DNA of 64,000 nucleotides from Porticoccus hydrocarbonoclasticus MCTG13d. Lineage in GTDB: Bacteria > Pseudomonadota > Gammaproteobacteria > Pseudomonadales > Porticoccaceae. The stretch covers positions 1,302,001 to 1,366,000 of the forward strand of contig NZ_JQMM01000001.1 of assembly GCF_000744735.1 (NCBI RefSeq). The letters are read 5' to 3'. The notes beneath the pieces were generated by a model. The model saw only the letters and a program-made list of their open reading frames with translations, was not told the DNA's origin and did not search any database. Within the stretch, counting starts at the first letter, position 1. Every line of letters begins with the position of its first letter. A program made the translations under genes and the position numbers. Below, in pieces: positions 37,850 through 46,763 of the stretch.

Positions 37850-38397
37850 GGTCTGAATACCTGAATAAATTGCTGCTGGATTAAAGCCTCTCTTTCATCC
37901 TCATCATCGGTCATATCCTGCGTGTCATCCGCCACGGCTTTTGAGCTCCATTGCAGTATTAATTGATAGTCGGATTCTGCGGGACAACCGGCATCTACAC
38001 ATGATATGGACGCAGTAAGATTCAATGGCGAACTGCCACTGCTGCAAAAAGTTTCCCATACATCAAATGTGGCCATTTCGCTGGCGTCACAGCTTTCGGC
38101 ATCCGAGTCGGTATCGGCACAATAGGGGGCTGGCTCACTGTCGCAGTCGGCAGTGAAGTCAGTGATCGAGTAAGCGCCGGCTTCCCTGCCTGCTTCATTG
38201 GCTTGAATGCGGGCGACAAGTTCCTGTGCGGCCCATACGGCCTGGCTGCGTTGTGAGGAGTCAAAATTTTCTTTAATTGCCTGATATTGTAACGATGCAA
38301 TACCCTGCAGGCCGATACTGAATACCAGCAATGCTATCAGCACCTCGATGAGGGAAGCGCCTGAGTGGAATTTATTGTAATTAGGCCTTTTTTTCAT
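37846..38397 (-). CDS. pilV: Type IV minor pilin PilV
   Basis: 183 residues. The leader ends FHSG, cut before ASLIEVLIALLVFSIGLQGIASLQYQA, which is the PilV/GspI signature. The mature domain is rich in cysteine and acidic residues. The ATG at 38397 overlaps the fimU TGA (ATGA); a GTG at 38406 is an alternative three codons upstream. PilV belongs to the minor-pilin tip complex. Confidence 0.9.
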   Translation of the reverse strand: MKKRPNYNKFHSGASLIEVLIALLVFSIGLQGIASLQYQAIKENFDSSQRSQAVWAAQELVARIQANEAGREAGAYSITDFTADCDSEPAPYCADTDSDAESCDASEMATFDVWETFCSSGSSPLNLTASISCVDAGCPAESDYQLILQWSSKAVADDTQDMTDDEDEREALIQQQFIQVFRP

Positions 38398-38939
38398 AAT
38401 GTGCACGATGCTAACGGGTTGGTTTTGGTTCCCTTCACAATACTGGTTCTTCCTACCGGGTTGACAGTAATAGAGCTGCCTCCTTCCTCCTCCGTGCTGT
38501 CACAGAGGACTATCTCCACAGAGTTGTTGCCTTCATTGAGCAGCCCGCCACTGGTAAAACTGATGTAGGCTGCAGCATTGGCGCTGGTGCTGGCCGATAT
38601 CCCACCCATGGAGAATTCCAGGTCCTTGATCAGGGTGTCATTTGCTGCGGCGTAAGCTGTGTTGCCGCCAGCGTCGGTATCGGTATACATCGTCAATCCT
38701 TCAGTCCAGCCGCCGGCTTTAGGCGCGAGAGTAATGACGCTCTGGCGACTGACTGCTTCACTCCGAGCCTGTTTCAGTATCCCCGCCAAATTCATGGTGG
38801 CAGTGTCCATACGTGTACTGACCACCCAATTGTTAAAACTGGGGATGCCTACCCCAAGAAGAACAACCAGAACCACCAATGTGACCATTAGCTCAATCAG
38901 CGTAAATCCTCTTTGGTCCCGAGCATTTTTCACGTACAC
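38394..38939 (-). CDS. fimU: Type IV minor pilin, FimU/FimT type (GspH domain)
   Basis: About 181 residues. The leader NARDQRG is cut before FTLIELMVTLVVLVVLLGVGIPSFNNW. LAGILKQARSEAVSRQSVITLAP is the GspH/FimT helix and strand. Starts at GTG 38939 (AAGG close upstream) or GTG 38933 are both plausible; a TTG at 38996 gives an improbably long leader. It is directly upstream of pilV, the fimU position in P. aeruginosa. Confidence 0.85.
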   Translation of the reverse strand: MYVKNARDQRGFTLIELMVTLVVLVVLLGVGIPSFNNWVVSTRMDTATMNLAGILKQARSEAVSRQSVITLAPKAGGWTEGLTMYTDTDAGGNTAYAAANDTLIKDLEFSMGGISASTSANAAAYISFTSGGLLNEGNNSVEIVLCDSTEEEGGSSITVNPVGRTSIVKGTKTNPLASCTL

Positions 38940-39097
38940 GTCGCCTTTTTCGTTTGCCGTACGGCTGTTATAGAAAACACCGATACCTATTATCAATATG
39001 ATTGTGTTGTTGGCAGTAGGTCAATGCCTTGCTGACAAGCGGCTTTATCGGTTAGATCGACGGTTGAAGGGGTTGGGTTTCAGTAATAACCAATGAT

Positions 39098-39604
39098 TCA
39101 GCAATCGGGTTGTCTTATTCGGACTCTACCTGTTTTCGCTACAGAGGCTGCAAATTTATAGGGATTTTCTATCTTATCCGGACAGTAATGGAATGTACCG
39201 TTCAGCGAGTTAGTTAGCCCCAAAGGGCTAAACTGGAGATACGGTTTTTTTCTGAACGAGCGCCAGCTTAAGAATCGGGCAGCGTCATCCAGCTCAATGT
39301 ATTTCACGATTTGGTCATCACTGTTAACAGAGCCATTGCCATTATTATCGACAAAAACCAACAAGTTCTGACCCCACTCTGTTGTGCAGTTGTCGAGACC
39401 CGGGCAGAGCGTGATGGTTTTCTGCATACTGACTGATTGAGCGCGAGAAAACTGAATGCTATGAATAAGTGTGTACTGCAGGGCAGTTGACTTCTGATAC
39501 TGTATCCAGAGGGACATCGCCGGGATGCCTGCTATCAGTAATACACTTAATAAAGCGGAGATGATCAATAACTCCAATAGAGTAAATCCATTTACCCGTG
39601 ACAT
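39098..39604 (-). CDS. fimT: Type IV pilus FimT-like pilin (GspH domain)
   Basis: 168 residues. The leader MSRVNG is cut before FTLLELLIISALLSVLLIAGIPAMSLW. IQFSRAQSVSMQKTITLCPG is the GspH-like helix and strand; a cysteine pair CPGLDNC and a C-terminal Cys follow. The ATG at 39604 was chosen because AAGGA stands 7 bases upstream and it gives a normal short leader. It is a second, divergent FimT/FimU paralogue, 158 bases upstream of fimU. FimT can bind DNA in natural transformation in some species; no such role is shown here. Confidence 0.85.
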   Translation of the reverse strand: MSRVNGFTLLELLIISALLSVLLIAGIPAMSLWIQYQKSTALQYTLIHSIQFSRAQSVSMQKTITLCPGLDNCTTEWGQNLLVFVDNNGNGSVNSDDQIVKYIELDDAARFLSWRSFRKKPYLQFSPLGLTNSLNGTFHYCPDKIENPYKFAASVAKTGRVRIRQPDC

Positions 39605-39746
39605 TTGAAAATCCTTTTCCTGTGTCGTCTTCACTCATTCCTTTGAGTGCCAAAACTTACACTGGACTATAGTAGCAAAATGGATTTTTTTGCAATGCTC
39701 TCCTCTGCTTGAAATTGAATCCTTTTTGATATTGCTTTGTGCGGTT

Positions 39747-41096
39747 TTAGTCGAGGTCAAATTTCTGCAACTTATAGCGCATCTGGCGGAAACTGATACC
39801 CAGCTCACGAGCGGTAGCAGTCTTGTTCCAGCGATTTTTTTCGAGGGCTTTCAGTAGCAGTTCTTTCTCAATGGAGCCCAGGTAGTCATCGATTGAACCA
39901 AAATTGCTGACATTTGACTCGGAGTCGTTTCCGGGAGCGAAAGCAACGGTTGAAGGGTTGGGGAGCTGCAGGTCTCTGGCGGTAATTGTTGAACCATTGC
40001 AGAGCGTGAATGCTCTTTCGAGGATATTTTCCAGTTCCCTTACATTGCCTGGAAACGTATGTTGTCTGATTGCCGCCATAGCATCGTCTGACAGGGCTGG
40101 AAGTTTTGTCCCGGCTTCCCGGGAAAAGCATTGAAGGAAGTGCTCTGACAGTTGCGGAATATCTTCCGGGCGATCCCGTAGAGGTGGGACCTGCAGCTCA
40201 ATAACATTGATGCGGTAAAATAGATCCTGTCGAAAGCGGTTGTTCTGTACCTCCCGCCCCAGATCTTTGTGAGTGGCGCTGAGTACGCGGACATCCACGG
40301 TTACTTCCTCTTCTGCCCCTACCGGGCGAATACTTTTTTCCTGGAGTGCCCTCAGCAGCTTGACCTGCATTGACAGTGGCAGATCAGCCACTTCATCCAG
40401 TAACAACGTGCCGCCATTGGCGGCTTGAAACAACCCCTGTTTGTCCTGGTGAGCACCAGTGAAACTGCCTTTTTTATGGCCGAAGAATTCACTCTCCATC
40501 AATTCAGAAGGAATGGCGCCGCAGTTCACCGGAATAAACGGGCCATTGGCCCTTGCCCCGAGAAAATGGATTGCCCTGGCCACCAATTCTTTTCCGCTGC
40601 CGGATTCACCACTGATAAAGATGGGAGCCTGGCTGCGTGCTACACGTCGAATCTGCTGTTTGAGTGTTTCTATAGCGGACGATTCACCGAGCAATACGGT
40701 TTCCGGTATGGCTGGATTTGCAGTTTCCTTTTTTAGTTGCAGTGCAGATTGGACAAGGTTGCGCAACCGCATCAGTTGCAACGGCTTGGAAATAAAATCA
40801 AAGGCTCCTTTTTTCAGGGCATCCACAGCGATCTCCATATTGCCGTGGGCGGTAATCATGGCGACTGGCAAATGTGGCACTGTGGCCTGTATATGGTCGA
40901 CAAGTTCGAGTCCGTTGCCATCGGGCATTTTCATGTCTGTGAGGCAGAGGTCGAACTCCTCGCTTTCGAGCAATTTTCTGGCTTTAGTCAGCTTGGCAGC
41001 AGTGACGACTTCCAGACCCATTTGCTCAAGTGTAATGGTCAGAAGCTCTCTGATGTCAGGTTCGTCATCTACCACCAGTACGCGTTTTTTCATCAT
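39747..41096 (-). CDS. pilR: Sigma-54-dependent response regulator PilR
   Basis: About 449 residues. The receiver domain begins KRVLVVDDEPDIRELL with the phospho-acceptor in CLTDMKMPDGNG. The AAA+ domain has GESGSGKELVARAIH (Walker A), KKGSFTGAHQDKQG (GAFTGA-type sigma-54 contact) and GGTLLLDEVADLP (Walker B). The Fis-type HTH is at the end (NKTATARELGISFRQMRYKLQKF). PilR activates pilA transcription with sigma-54. ATG 41096 overlaps the pilS TGA (ATGA), with a second ATG next to it at 41093. Confidence 0.95.
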   Translation of the reverse strand: MMKKRVLVVDDEPDIRELLTITLEQMGLEVVTAAKLTKARKLLESEEFDLCLTDMKMPDGNGLELVDHIQATVPHLPVAMITAHGNMEIAVDALKKGAFDFISKPLQLMRLRNLVQSALQLKKETANPAIPETVLLGESSAIETLKQQIRRVARSQAPIFISGESGSGKELVARAIHFLGARANGPFIPVNCGAIPSELMESEFFGHKKGSFTGAHQDKQGLFQAANGGTLLLDEVADLPLSMQVKLLRALQEKSIRPVGAEEEVTVDVRVLSATHKDLGREVQNNRFRQDLFYRINVIELQVPPLRDRPEDIPQLSEHFLQCFSREAGTKLPALSDDAMAAIRQHTFPGNVRELENILERAFTLCNGSTITARDLQLPNPSTVAFAPGNDSESNVSNFGSIDDYLGSIEKELLLKALEKNRWNKTATARELGISFRQMRYKLQKFDLD

Positions 41097-42721
41097 GATT
41101 GAGGCCTCGGTAATACCCGGTCGGGATGCGAAAACCCAATTCGGAAGTGTCTGTTTTCTGGCTCCTCTCCAAAATAATTGAGTGAAGCATAATTGACGCC
41201 GCAAAGCTCCTTGGCCAGATAGAGCCCCAAGCCTGAACCTTCATGGGATGTCGTGAAAAATGGTTCAAAAATGGAATTTTGATCTTCGAAGGGAACGCCT
41301 GGGCCGCGATCAAATACGTCCAGAAAGGGCAACTCTGAAGCCGTATCCCTGCAAACCACGAGTCTGACCCAGCGCTCCCCTGTGGCCTGTTCACTAAAAC
41401 GCAGGCCGTTATCCACCAGATTGGTCAGTATTTGAGACAGGTGGCCCGGATCAAAGAAAATCTGTATATCCTTGTTCAGAGTCTCGATTTCTATGATGCA
41501 GGGGGTTTTCTGGGTGTCCATGTAATCGTTACGGAATTTTTTTAGCCATTGCCGGAGCCAGATTTTTTGAAATGCCGGGATCTTTTGCCGCGACAGTTGC
41601 AGTACGTTTTCAACAATCTGGTTTACCCGGAGACAATGGCGCTGAACGATATCCAGTAGTTTGGCCTGGCTGTTGTCGGTGGCCTGTTCTGCGAGCAGTT
41701 GCGACGCGTGGCTGATGGCCCCGAGCGGGTTACGAATTTCGTGAGCAATACTGCCGGTCAATCGACCGAGGGAAGCGAGTTTCAATTGCTGGGCATGTTG
41801 TGAGAGGGAGCGTGTATCCTCGAGAAAAATAAGGGTTTGCTTATCTTCCCCCTGGTGGAGAGAGGTGAAGTTAGCCTGGATTTCTATCGACGAGGTAGGT
41901 GTTTTAAAGGTGGGGGTTCTAAGCCAGCGATAGGTCTTCCAACGATCAAGCTGTTGGTAGAGAGGCATGATCAGACTGAGTGGCTGGCCAGCTCCCAGTG
42001 GTTTTCCTGGCTGTTGTCCTCCAAGCAGCTGAATGGCAGCGCTGTTGATGAGTGTGATGTTGTCCTGTCTGTCGACCACTACAATACCGGTACGCATCCG
42101 TTTGACAATGGATTCATTGAGTTGCTGCAGCTGTTCGCTTTCAATAGCTTTCTCCGCCGCAATCGTTTGGGCGAGGCGGATTCTCTGGGTTAATACCTGG
42201 AACAGCAGGGCTGTGGCAAATAACAGTATGCCGAGAATGCCTGCGGGAAAAATGGATTCCTTACTTTGCCCGAGAATCATGCTCGTAGACAGTGTTTCCA
42301 GCATCACACAGATGCTGGCCGTTGCCGCCAGTAACAATGCCAGCTGGCCGGCCACCAGAATACTGCCTGCCGCAACGGTGGCGAGCATCAGAAACCCCAG
42401 ACCGCTTTCCAGTCCACCACTGGCGTGCATCATCAGTGTGATTGCCACCATGTCGGTCAACAGCATGAAAAACAACATCTGGATGCCGGGTGTGGCTCGA
42501 TAGATTTTCAGCGAAATCAGTGACAGCAGGCACAGCACGGTATAGATGCCGACTGTTCCCAAAAAGAGCTGTGGCATCTCTGCGCCCAGGATTCGGGTCG
42601 CGACGCCTGTCAGGTACATCGTGAGTAAGGCGCTGGACAAAATGACCCGGTAATAACCGTATACCTTGAGCAGGCTGTCCGGTGCCGGTGGGGCAGTCAC
42701 TTTGCCGATATTGAGTTGCAT
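41093..42721 (-). CDS. pilS: Sensor histidine kinase PilS
   Basis: 542 residues. About six transmembrane helices occupy residues 25-185, followed by a PAS domain (VKRMRTGIVVVDRQDNITLINSAA), a HisKA domain with the His in GSIAHEIRNPLGAISHASQLLAE, and an ATPase domain (NLVDNGLRFS, DRGPGVPFED, GSGLGLYLAKEL). PilS monitors membrane pilin and controls PilR. It is cotranscribed with pilR through the ATGA overlap. Confidence 0.94.
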   Translation of the reverse strand: MQLNIGKVTAPPAPDSLLKVYGYYRVILSSALLTMYLTGVATRILGAEMPQLFLGTVGIYTVLCLLSLISLKIYRATPGIQMLFFMLLTDMVAITLMMHASGGLESGLGFLMLATVAAGSILVAGQLALLLAATASICVMLETLSTSMILGQSKESIFPAGILGILLFATALLFQVLTQRIRLAQTIAAEKAIESEQLQQLNESIVKRMRTGIVVVDRQDNITLINSAAIQLLGGQQPGKPLGAGQPLSLIMPLYQQLDRWKTYRWLRTPTFKTPTSSIEIQANFTSLHQGEDKQTLIFLEDTRSLSQHAQQLKLASLGRLTGSIAHEIRNPLGAISHASQLLAEQATDNSQAKLLDIVQRHCLRVNQIVENVLQLSRQKIPAFQKIWLRQWLKKFRNDYMDTQKTPCIIEIETLNKDIQIFFDPGHLSQILTNLVDNGLRFSEQATGERWVRLVVCRDTASELPFLDVFDRGPGVPFEDQNSIFEPFFTTSHEGSGLGLYLAKELCGVNYASLNYFGEEPENRHFRIGFSHPDRVLPRPQS

Positions 42722-42841
42722 AAGGATCGGGGGCCTGGTCGGATTGAGTCAGAGTCTATCTGAAAAAGGGGTATCGATTCATGAACAGTACCGCTATTTT
42801 CCAATCAGGTGGTTGTGTTGTCAGGACCGTGCGGGCAAAAG

Positions 42842-43687
42842 CTACTGGTCGTAGATAGTTGGAATGGGATCTCGCTTGTGCCGGGTATTGTGATAGATCT
42901 CGATAATGCAGTTGGCCACCTCGTCGCTGACAGGCTTGGCTTCCAGAAAATCATCCAGCTCATCGTAGCTAATGCCGAGTGCGTGCTCGTCGGCTCTCTG
43001 TGGAGCGAGGCATTCCAGATCAGCTGTGGGTGTTTTTTCAATGAGGCGTTCAGGCGCGCCGAGAAAAGCAGCGATTTGTTTGACCTGCCGTTTGCTTAGG
43101 CCGAACAGTGGTGCCAGGTCACAGGCACCATCCCCCCATTTGGTATAAAAGCCTGTGACGTTCTCGGCCGAGTGGTCTGTGCCGAGCACCAGCCCACCCA
43201 GCAAGCCTGCGACCTGATATTGGACGATCATACGTGTGCGAGCTTTGGTGTTGCCTTTGGTAAAGTCGGTCTGGCCCGGAGAGGCGGTCAGAAGCTGCCC
43301 GTTGTTCAGCGCAGCAAGCACTGCTTCATGGATGGCTTCCACGCCGGGCTTGATATTGACGACCAGGCACTCACTGGGCTGAATGAACTCAATAGCCTGT
43401 TGGGCCTCATGTTCATCAGCCTGAATGCCGAAGGGCAATCGAACAGCAACAAAGCGATAAAGCGGCTCGCCCTGTTCCTGATTCAGTTGTTCAACGGCCA
43501 GCTGTGCCAGCCGCCCGCAGGTTGTTGAATCAATGCCACCACTGATGCCCAGCACCAGGTTGTGCAAGTTGGCACTGGTCAGGATCGACTTGATAAAATC
43601 AACACGCCTGGTGATCTCGTAGGCCGGATCAATGCTGGGCAGGACTTTCATTTCCTGCAAAATATGTTTTGCGTCTGGTGTTTGCAT
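42842..43687 (-). CDS. nadE: NAD synthetase (ammonia-dependent)
   Basis: 281 residues. The PP-loop SGGIDSTT lies in [21 protein letters not shown]. The C-terminal half contains [38 protein letters not shown], typical of the short, glutaminase-free NadE. It makes NAD+ from nicotinic acid adenine dinucleotide. The gene lies between pilS and bamD; I recall these as adjacent in P. aeruginosa, so nadE appears inserted in this lineage. Confidence 0.95.
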   Translation of the reverse strand: MQTPDAKHILQEMKVLPSIDPAYEITRRVDFIKSILTSANLHNLVLGISGGIDSTTCGRLAQLAVEQLNQEQGEPLYRFVAVRLPFGIQADEHEAQQAIEFIQPSECLVVNIKPGVEAIHEAVLAALNNGQLLTASPGQTDFTKGNTKARTRMIVQYQVAGLLGGLVLGTDHSAENVTGFYTKWGDGACDLAPLFGLSKRQVKQIAAFLGAPERLIEKTPTADLECLAPQRADEHALGISYDELDDFLEAKPVSDEVANCIIEIYHNTRHKRDPIPTIYDQ

Positions 43688-43834
43688 CGTTATTTTCTCC
43701 GAATAAGGTTGGCTATTTCTGAGCGAACTCTACAAGCATAGACGGGTAATAAAGAATAACGGATTTTCGAAACAGGTTGGAATACGATATTTTGATTATC
43801 CTGGTTGAAAAGCCTGTCGGTAAAAAACAGATAT

Positions 43835-43850
43835 AGGAGCTGTTGCTCCT
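43835..43850 (-). terminator. Possible terminator downstream of bamD
   Basis: AGGAGC (43835-43840) and GCTCCT (43845-43850) form a 6-bp stem with a four-base loop. On the minus strand a run of T begins about 8 bases later, so the U-tract is displaced and the call is weak. Confidence 0.35.
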
Positions 43851-43884
43851 TATCCGGTTGAAATTTTCTTATCGCTGGTTGCTA

Positions 43885-44868
43885 TCAGTCGAGTACACCG
43901 AGTGTCAGCCAACTGAGCCAGGATCGCTTCTCTTCGCCGCGATTGTTGCCCCCCGACACATTGCGATAACGCTCATTGAAAACATGGCGGGAGTCAAACC
44001 TGGGGGGATCCGGGTGGTCATAAAGACCAAGGGTCATTCTATTCAGCCAGGTTGGCTCCATAAAATGGGGATCGTCCTGGTACTGGAACTGACCGCTGGC
44101 GTCCAGAGCCGGGTGCTGGGGGTAGTTGGTTGCCAGTAGGGCCGCCGAATCTGCTGCCAGATCCTGCATCTGCATGAAATGATAGGCTTGCGCCATCACT
44201 GCCAGTCCGTCCGGCACTGCGGGCGTTTTCTGGAAGTTTTCAACCACATAACGGCCGCGGTTGGCTGCAGCCAGATAGGCGCCCCGCAGAAAATAGTAGT
44301 TGGCAACATGAATTTCATGTCGGGCAAGGATGTTGCGCAGATAGACCATCCGCTTGCGGGCATCGGGCGCGTAGGCACTTTCCGGAAAGCGGTTGAGCAA
44401 TTCATTGAACGTGACAAACGAGTTGCGTGCCGAACCCGGATCACGCTTGGTTTCATCGGTGGGCAAAAACTGTTCAAAGAATCCCTTGCTCTGAACAAAG
44501 GAGGCCAAACCTTTCAGGTAGTAGGCATAATCCACGTTGGGGTGTTGAGGGTGCAGGCGGATAAAGCGGTCAGCGGAGGCGATAGTCGCCTCATAATCCT
44601 GAGACCTGAAGTAGGCATAAATCAGTTCCAGCTGGGCCTGTTCAGCGTAATCACCAAATGGATACTGGGCTTCCAGGGCCTCCAGATTATCGATCGCCTG
44701 AAACCAGTAGCCTGACGCCAGTTCTTTCTGGATTTTTTCAAAGAAATCTGCCTCGGTGTAACCGGAAGTATCTGTTTTATTGGCATCCTTGTCATCATCG
44801 CCCCCAAGCCAGGCACAGCCACTGGTCAAAAATATTGAGCAAACAAGCAATAGAGCGGGAAATCGCAT
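43885..44868 (-). CDS. bamD: Outer membrane protein assembly factor BamD (ComL)
   Basis: 327 residues, close to the long Pseudomonas form and longer than E. coli BamD (245). The lipobox LTSGC lies near residues 14-18, so the mature protein is a lipoprotein on the periplasmic face of the outer membrane. TPR-like repeats follow ([61 protein letters not shown]). It is part of the BAM complex that inserts beta-barrel proteins. It is divergent from rluD. Confidence 0.95.
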   Translation of the reverse strand: MRFPALLLVCSIFLTSGCAWLGGDDDKDANKTDTSGYTEADFFEKIQKELASGYWFQAIDNLEALEAQYPFGDYAEQAQLELIYAYFRSQDYEATIASADRFIRLHPQHPNVDYAYYLKGLASFVQSKGFFEQFLPTDETKRDPGSARNSFVTFNELLNRFPESAYAPDARKRMVYLRNILARHEIHVANYYFLRGAYLAAANRGRYVVENFQKTPAVPDGLAVMAQAYHFMQMQDLAADSAALLATNYPQHPALDASGQFQYQDDPHFMEPTWLNRMTLGLYDHPDPPRFDSRHVFNERYRNVSGGNNRGEEKRSWLSWLTLGVLD

Positions 44869-44976
44869 GGAATGATTGAATCCTGGTGGGTCAACAGTGA
44901 AAGTGTTTTTATCGGCTGAAGTAAAGCCTGTAAGATGGGCTATTTAACCACAGCCCCGGGCGGATTCAAAACTTCA

Positions 44977-45936
44977 ATGACTGAACCTGTTGTTCTTAAT
45001 GCGATTGTTCCGGAGACCGTTGGCGGCGCCCGGCTCGACCAGGTAGCTGCCGAATTGTTCAAGGGTTTTTCCCGTTCCCGTTTACAGCGATGGATCAAGG
45101 AGGGCGATCTACTGGTTGATGGCAAGTCCTGCCGCTCTCGGGACAAGCTGTTTGGCGGCGAGCAGCTGACAGTCAAGGCAACATTGGAGCCGGAGGGTGA
45201 GTGGTCGGCGGAGCCGATGAGCCTGGACATCATTTATGAGGATGAACACCTGCTGGTCATTAATAAACCGGCCGGGTTGGTCGTGCATCCCGCCGCTGGC
45301 AATTATCAGGGCACCCTGCTGAACGGGCTGATTCACCATCTGCCAGGCAATGAGAATATTCCCAGAGCCGGTATCGTGCACCGATTGGATAAGGACACCA
45401 CCGGTCTTATGGTCGTCGCAAAAACGCTTGCTGCACATCAATCGCTGATTCGACAGCTGCAGGATAGATCGGTGAGTCGTGAGTATGAGGCAGTTGTGCC
45501 GGGTGTCATGACGGGTGGCGGAATGGTCAGCAAGCCATTGGGTCGGCATCCACAGGTGAGAACCAGAATGGCAGTACTGGATCATGGTGGCAAAGAGGCC
45601 ATTACCCATTACCGGGTGATTGAGCGCTTTGCTGGCCATACCCACATTCGGTTAAAGCTGGAAACCGGACGGACGCATCAAATTCGGGTGCACATGGCTT
45701 CGATTGGTTACCCCCTGGTCGGTGATGCCACTTACGGGGGGCGTCTAAAGCTGCCGAAAGGGGCCTCCGACGAACTTCAGGATACCTTGCGGGCCTTCAA
45801 GCGTCAGGCATTACATGCGGCCAGGTTGGCCCTGATTCATCCGCAGACGGAAGCGTTGGTCGAATGGCAGGTAGAGGCTCCGCAAGACTTTATGCATCTG
45901 CTGGATGCACTTCGCTCCGATCATGAATCAGCCTGA
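44977..45936 (+). CDS. rluD: 23S rRNA pseudouridine synthase RluD
   Basis: 319 residues from the ATG at 44977. An N-terminal S4 domain (GARLDQVAAELFKGFSRSRLQRWIKEGDLLVDGK) precedes the RluA-family catalytic domain with HRLDKDTTGLMVVAKT (catalytic Asp). RTHQIRVHMA and PLVGDATYGG are also present. It makes pseudouridine 1911/1915/1917 in helix 69 of 23S rRNA. An ATG at 44935 would add 14 residues not expected in the family; neither start has a strong ribosome site. It is coupled to pgeF, 8 bases downstream. Confidence 0.95.
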   Translation: MTEPVVLNAIVPETVGGARLDQVAAELFKGFSRSRLQRWIKEGDLLVDGKSCRSRDKLFGGEQLTVKATLEPEGEWSAEPMSLDIIYEDEHLLVINKPAGLVVHPAAGNYQGTLLNGLIHHLPGNENIPRAGIVHRLDKDTTGLMVVAKTLAAHQSLIRQLQDRSVSREYEAVVPGVMTGGGMVSKPLGRHPQVRTRMAVLDHGGKEAITHYRVIERFAGHTHIRLKLETGRTHQIRVHMASIGYPLVGDATYGGRLKLPKGASDELQDTLRAFKRQALHAARLALIHPQTEALVEWQVEAPQDFMHLLDALRSDHESA

Positions 45937-45944
45937 TTGATGCA

Positions 45945-46691
45945 ATGTCCATCATCCTCCCCGATTGGCCCGCGCCCAACACTGTCAAGGCCGCTGTCAG
46001 CACGCGTCGAGGCGGTCTGTCTGCAGCTGCTTGGCGAAGTCTGAATCTGGCCTACCATGTGGGAGACAACGCTCAGTCTGTGGAGAAAAACTGGCAATTG
46101 TTGGGCTCGTTACTAAGGCTTCCTGCCGCGCCGCAGTTGCTGGAACAGGTTCATGGTGTCGATGTGGTCCATGCTCAGAGTGACGGCATTATTCGGTGCG
46201 CAGATGCCTGCTACAGCGATCAGCGGGCTGTGGTTTGTACCGTGATGACGGCCGATTGCCTGCCAATCCTGATCTGTGGCAGGGCCGGTGGCGAGGTGGC
46301 CGCTGTTCATGCGGGTTGGCGCGGGCTGGCTGGCGGTGTGGTAGCCAATGCGATTAGTCAATTTAAAAACCGTCCAGACCAGTTGCTGGCCTGGTTGGGT
46401 CCGGCCATCAGTCAACCCCACTTTGAAGTGGGCGAAGATGTCTATCGGGCTTTTCTGGCCAATACGCCAGGATGGGGTTCCAGGCAACAGGTTGATGCCT
46501 GCTTTCTCCGAACCAGGACTGACCGCTGGCAGGCGGACATTTTTTCACTTGCCCGACTGGCGCTGTCGGCATCCGGTATCACGGCCATTTTTGGCGGCGG
46601 GCAATGCACCTTTGCCGACCCCGAGTCGTTCTATTCCTATCGCCGCGATGGGCAGACCGGACGAATGGCCAGCCTGATCTGGATCAGTTAA
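45945..46691 (+). CDS. pgeF: Peptidoglycan editing factor PgeF (YfiH, multicopper polyphenol oxidase family)
   Basis: 248 residues. The conserved His and Cys sites of the family are in LLEQVHGVDVV, MTADCLPILIC and AVHAGWRGLAGGVV, and the final FYSYRRDGQTGRMASLIWI matches the DUF152 ending. YfiH proteins were first described as laccase-like; E. coli PgeF removes wrongly incorporated L-Ser muropeptide precursors, and other members act on purine nucleosides. It is always close to rluD in gammaproteobacteria, as here. Confidence 0.93.
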   Translation: MSIILPDWPAPNTVKAAVSTRRGGLSAAAWRSLNLAYHVGDNAQSVEKNWQLLGSLLRLPAAPQLLEQVHGVDVVHAQSDGIIRCADACYSDQRAVVCTVMTADCLPILICGRAGGEVAAVHAGWRGLAGGVVANAISQFKNRPDQLLAWLGPAISQPHFEVGEDVYRAFLANTPGWGSRQQVDACFLRTRTDRWQADIFSLARLALSASGITAIFGGGQCTFADPESFYSYRRDGQTGRMASLIWIS

Positions 46692-46704
46692 ACGCCAACC
46701 TCTT

Positions 46705-46730
46705 CTTGAATTCATCCACCCAGCCCCAAT
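46705..46730 (+). promoter_or_regulatory. Heat-shock (sigma-32) promoter for clpB
   Basis: CTTGAA (46705-46710), a 13-base spacer and CCCCAAT (46724-46730) match the sigma-32 consensus CTTGAA / CCCCATNT with one deviation. It lies 34 bases before the clpB ATG. Confidence 0.65.
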
Positions 46731-46763
46731 TATATGTTCTGACAAACATTATTGAGGTTGATT

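Noticed and set aside
39605-39746. Sigma-54 promoter upstream of the fimT-pilE operon
   Set aside because: I looked for TGGC-N9-TTGC on the minus strand in this gap and between fimU and fimT and found none.
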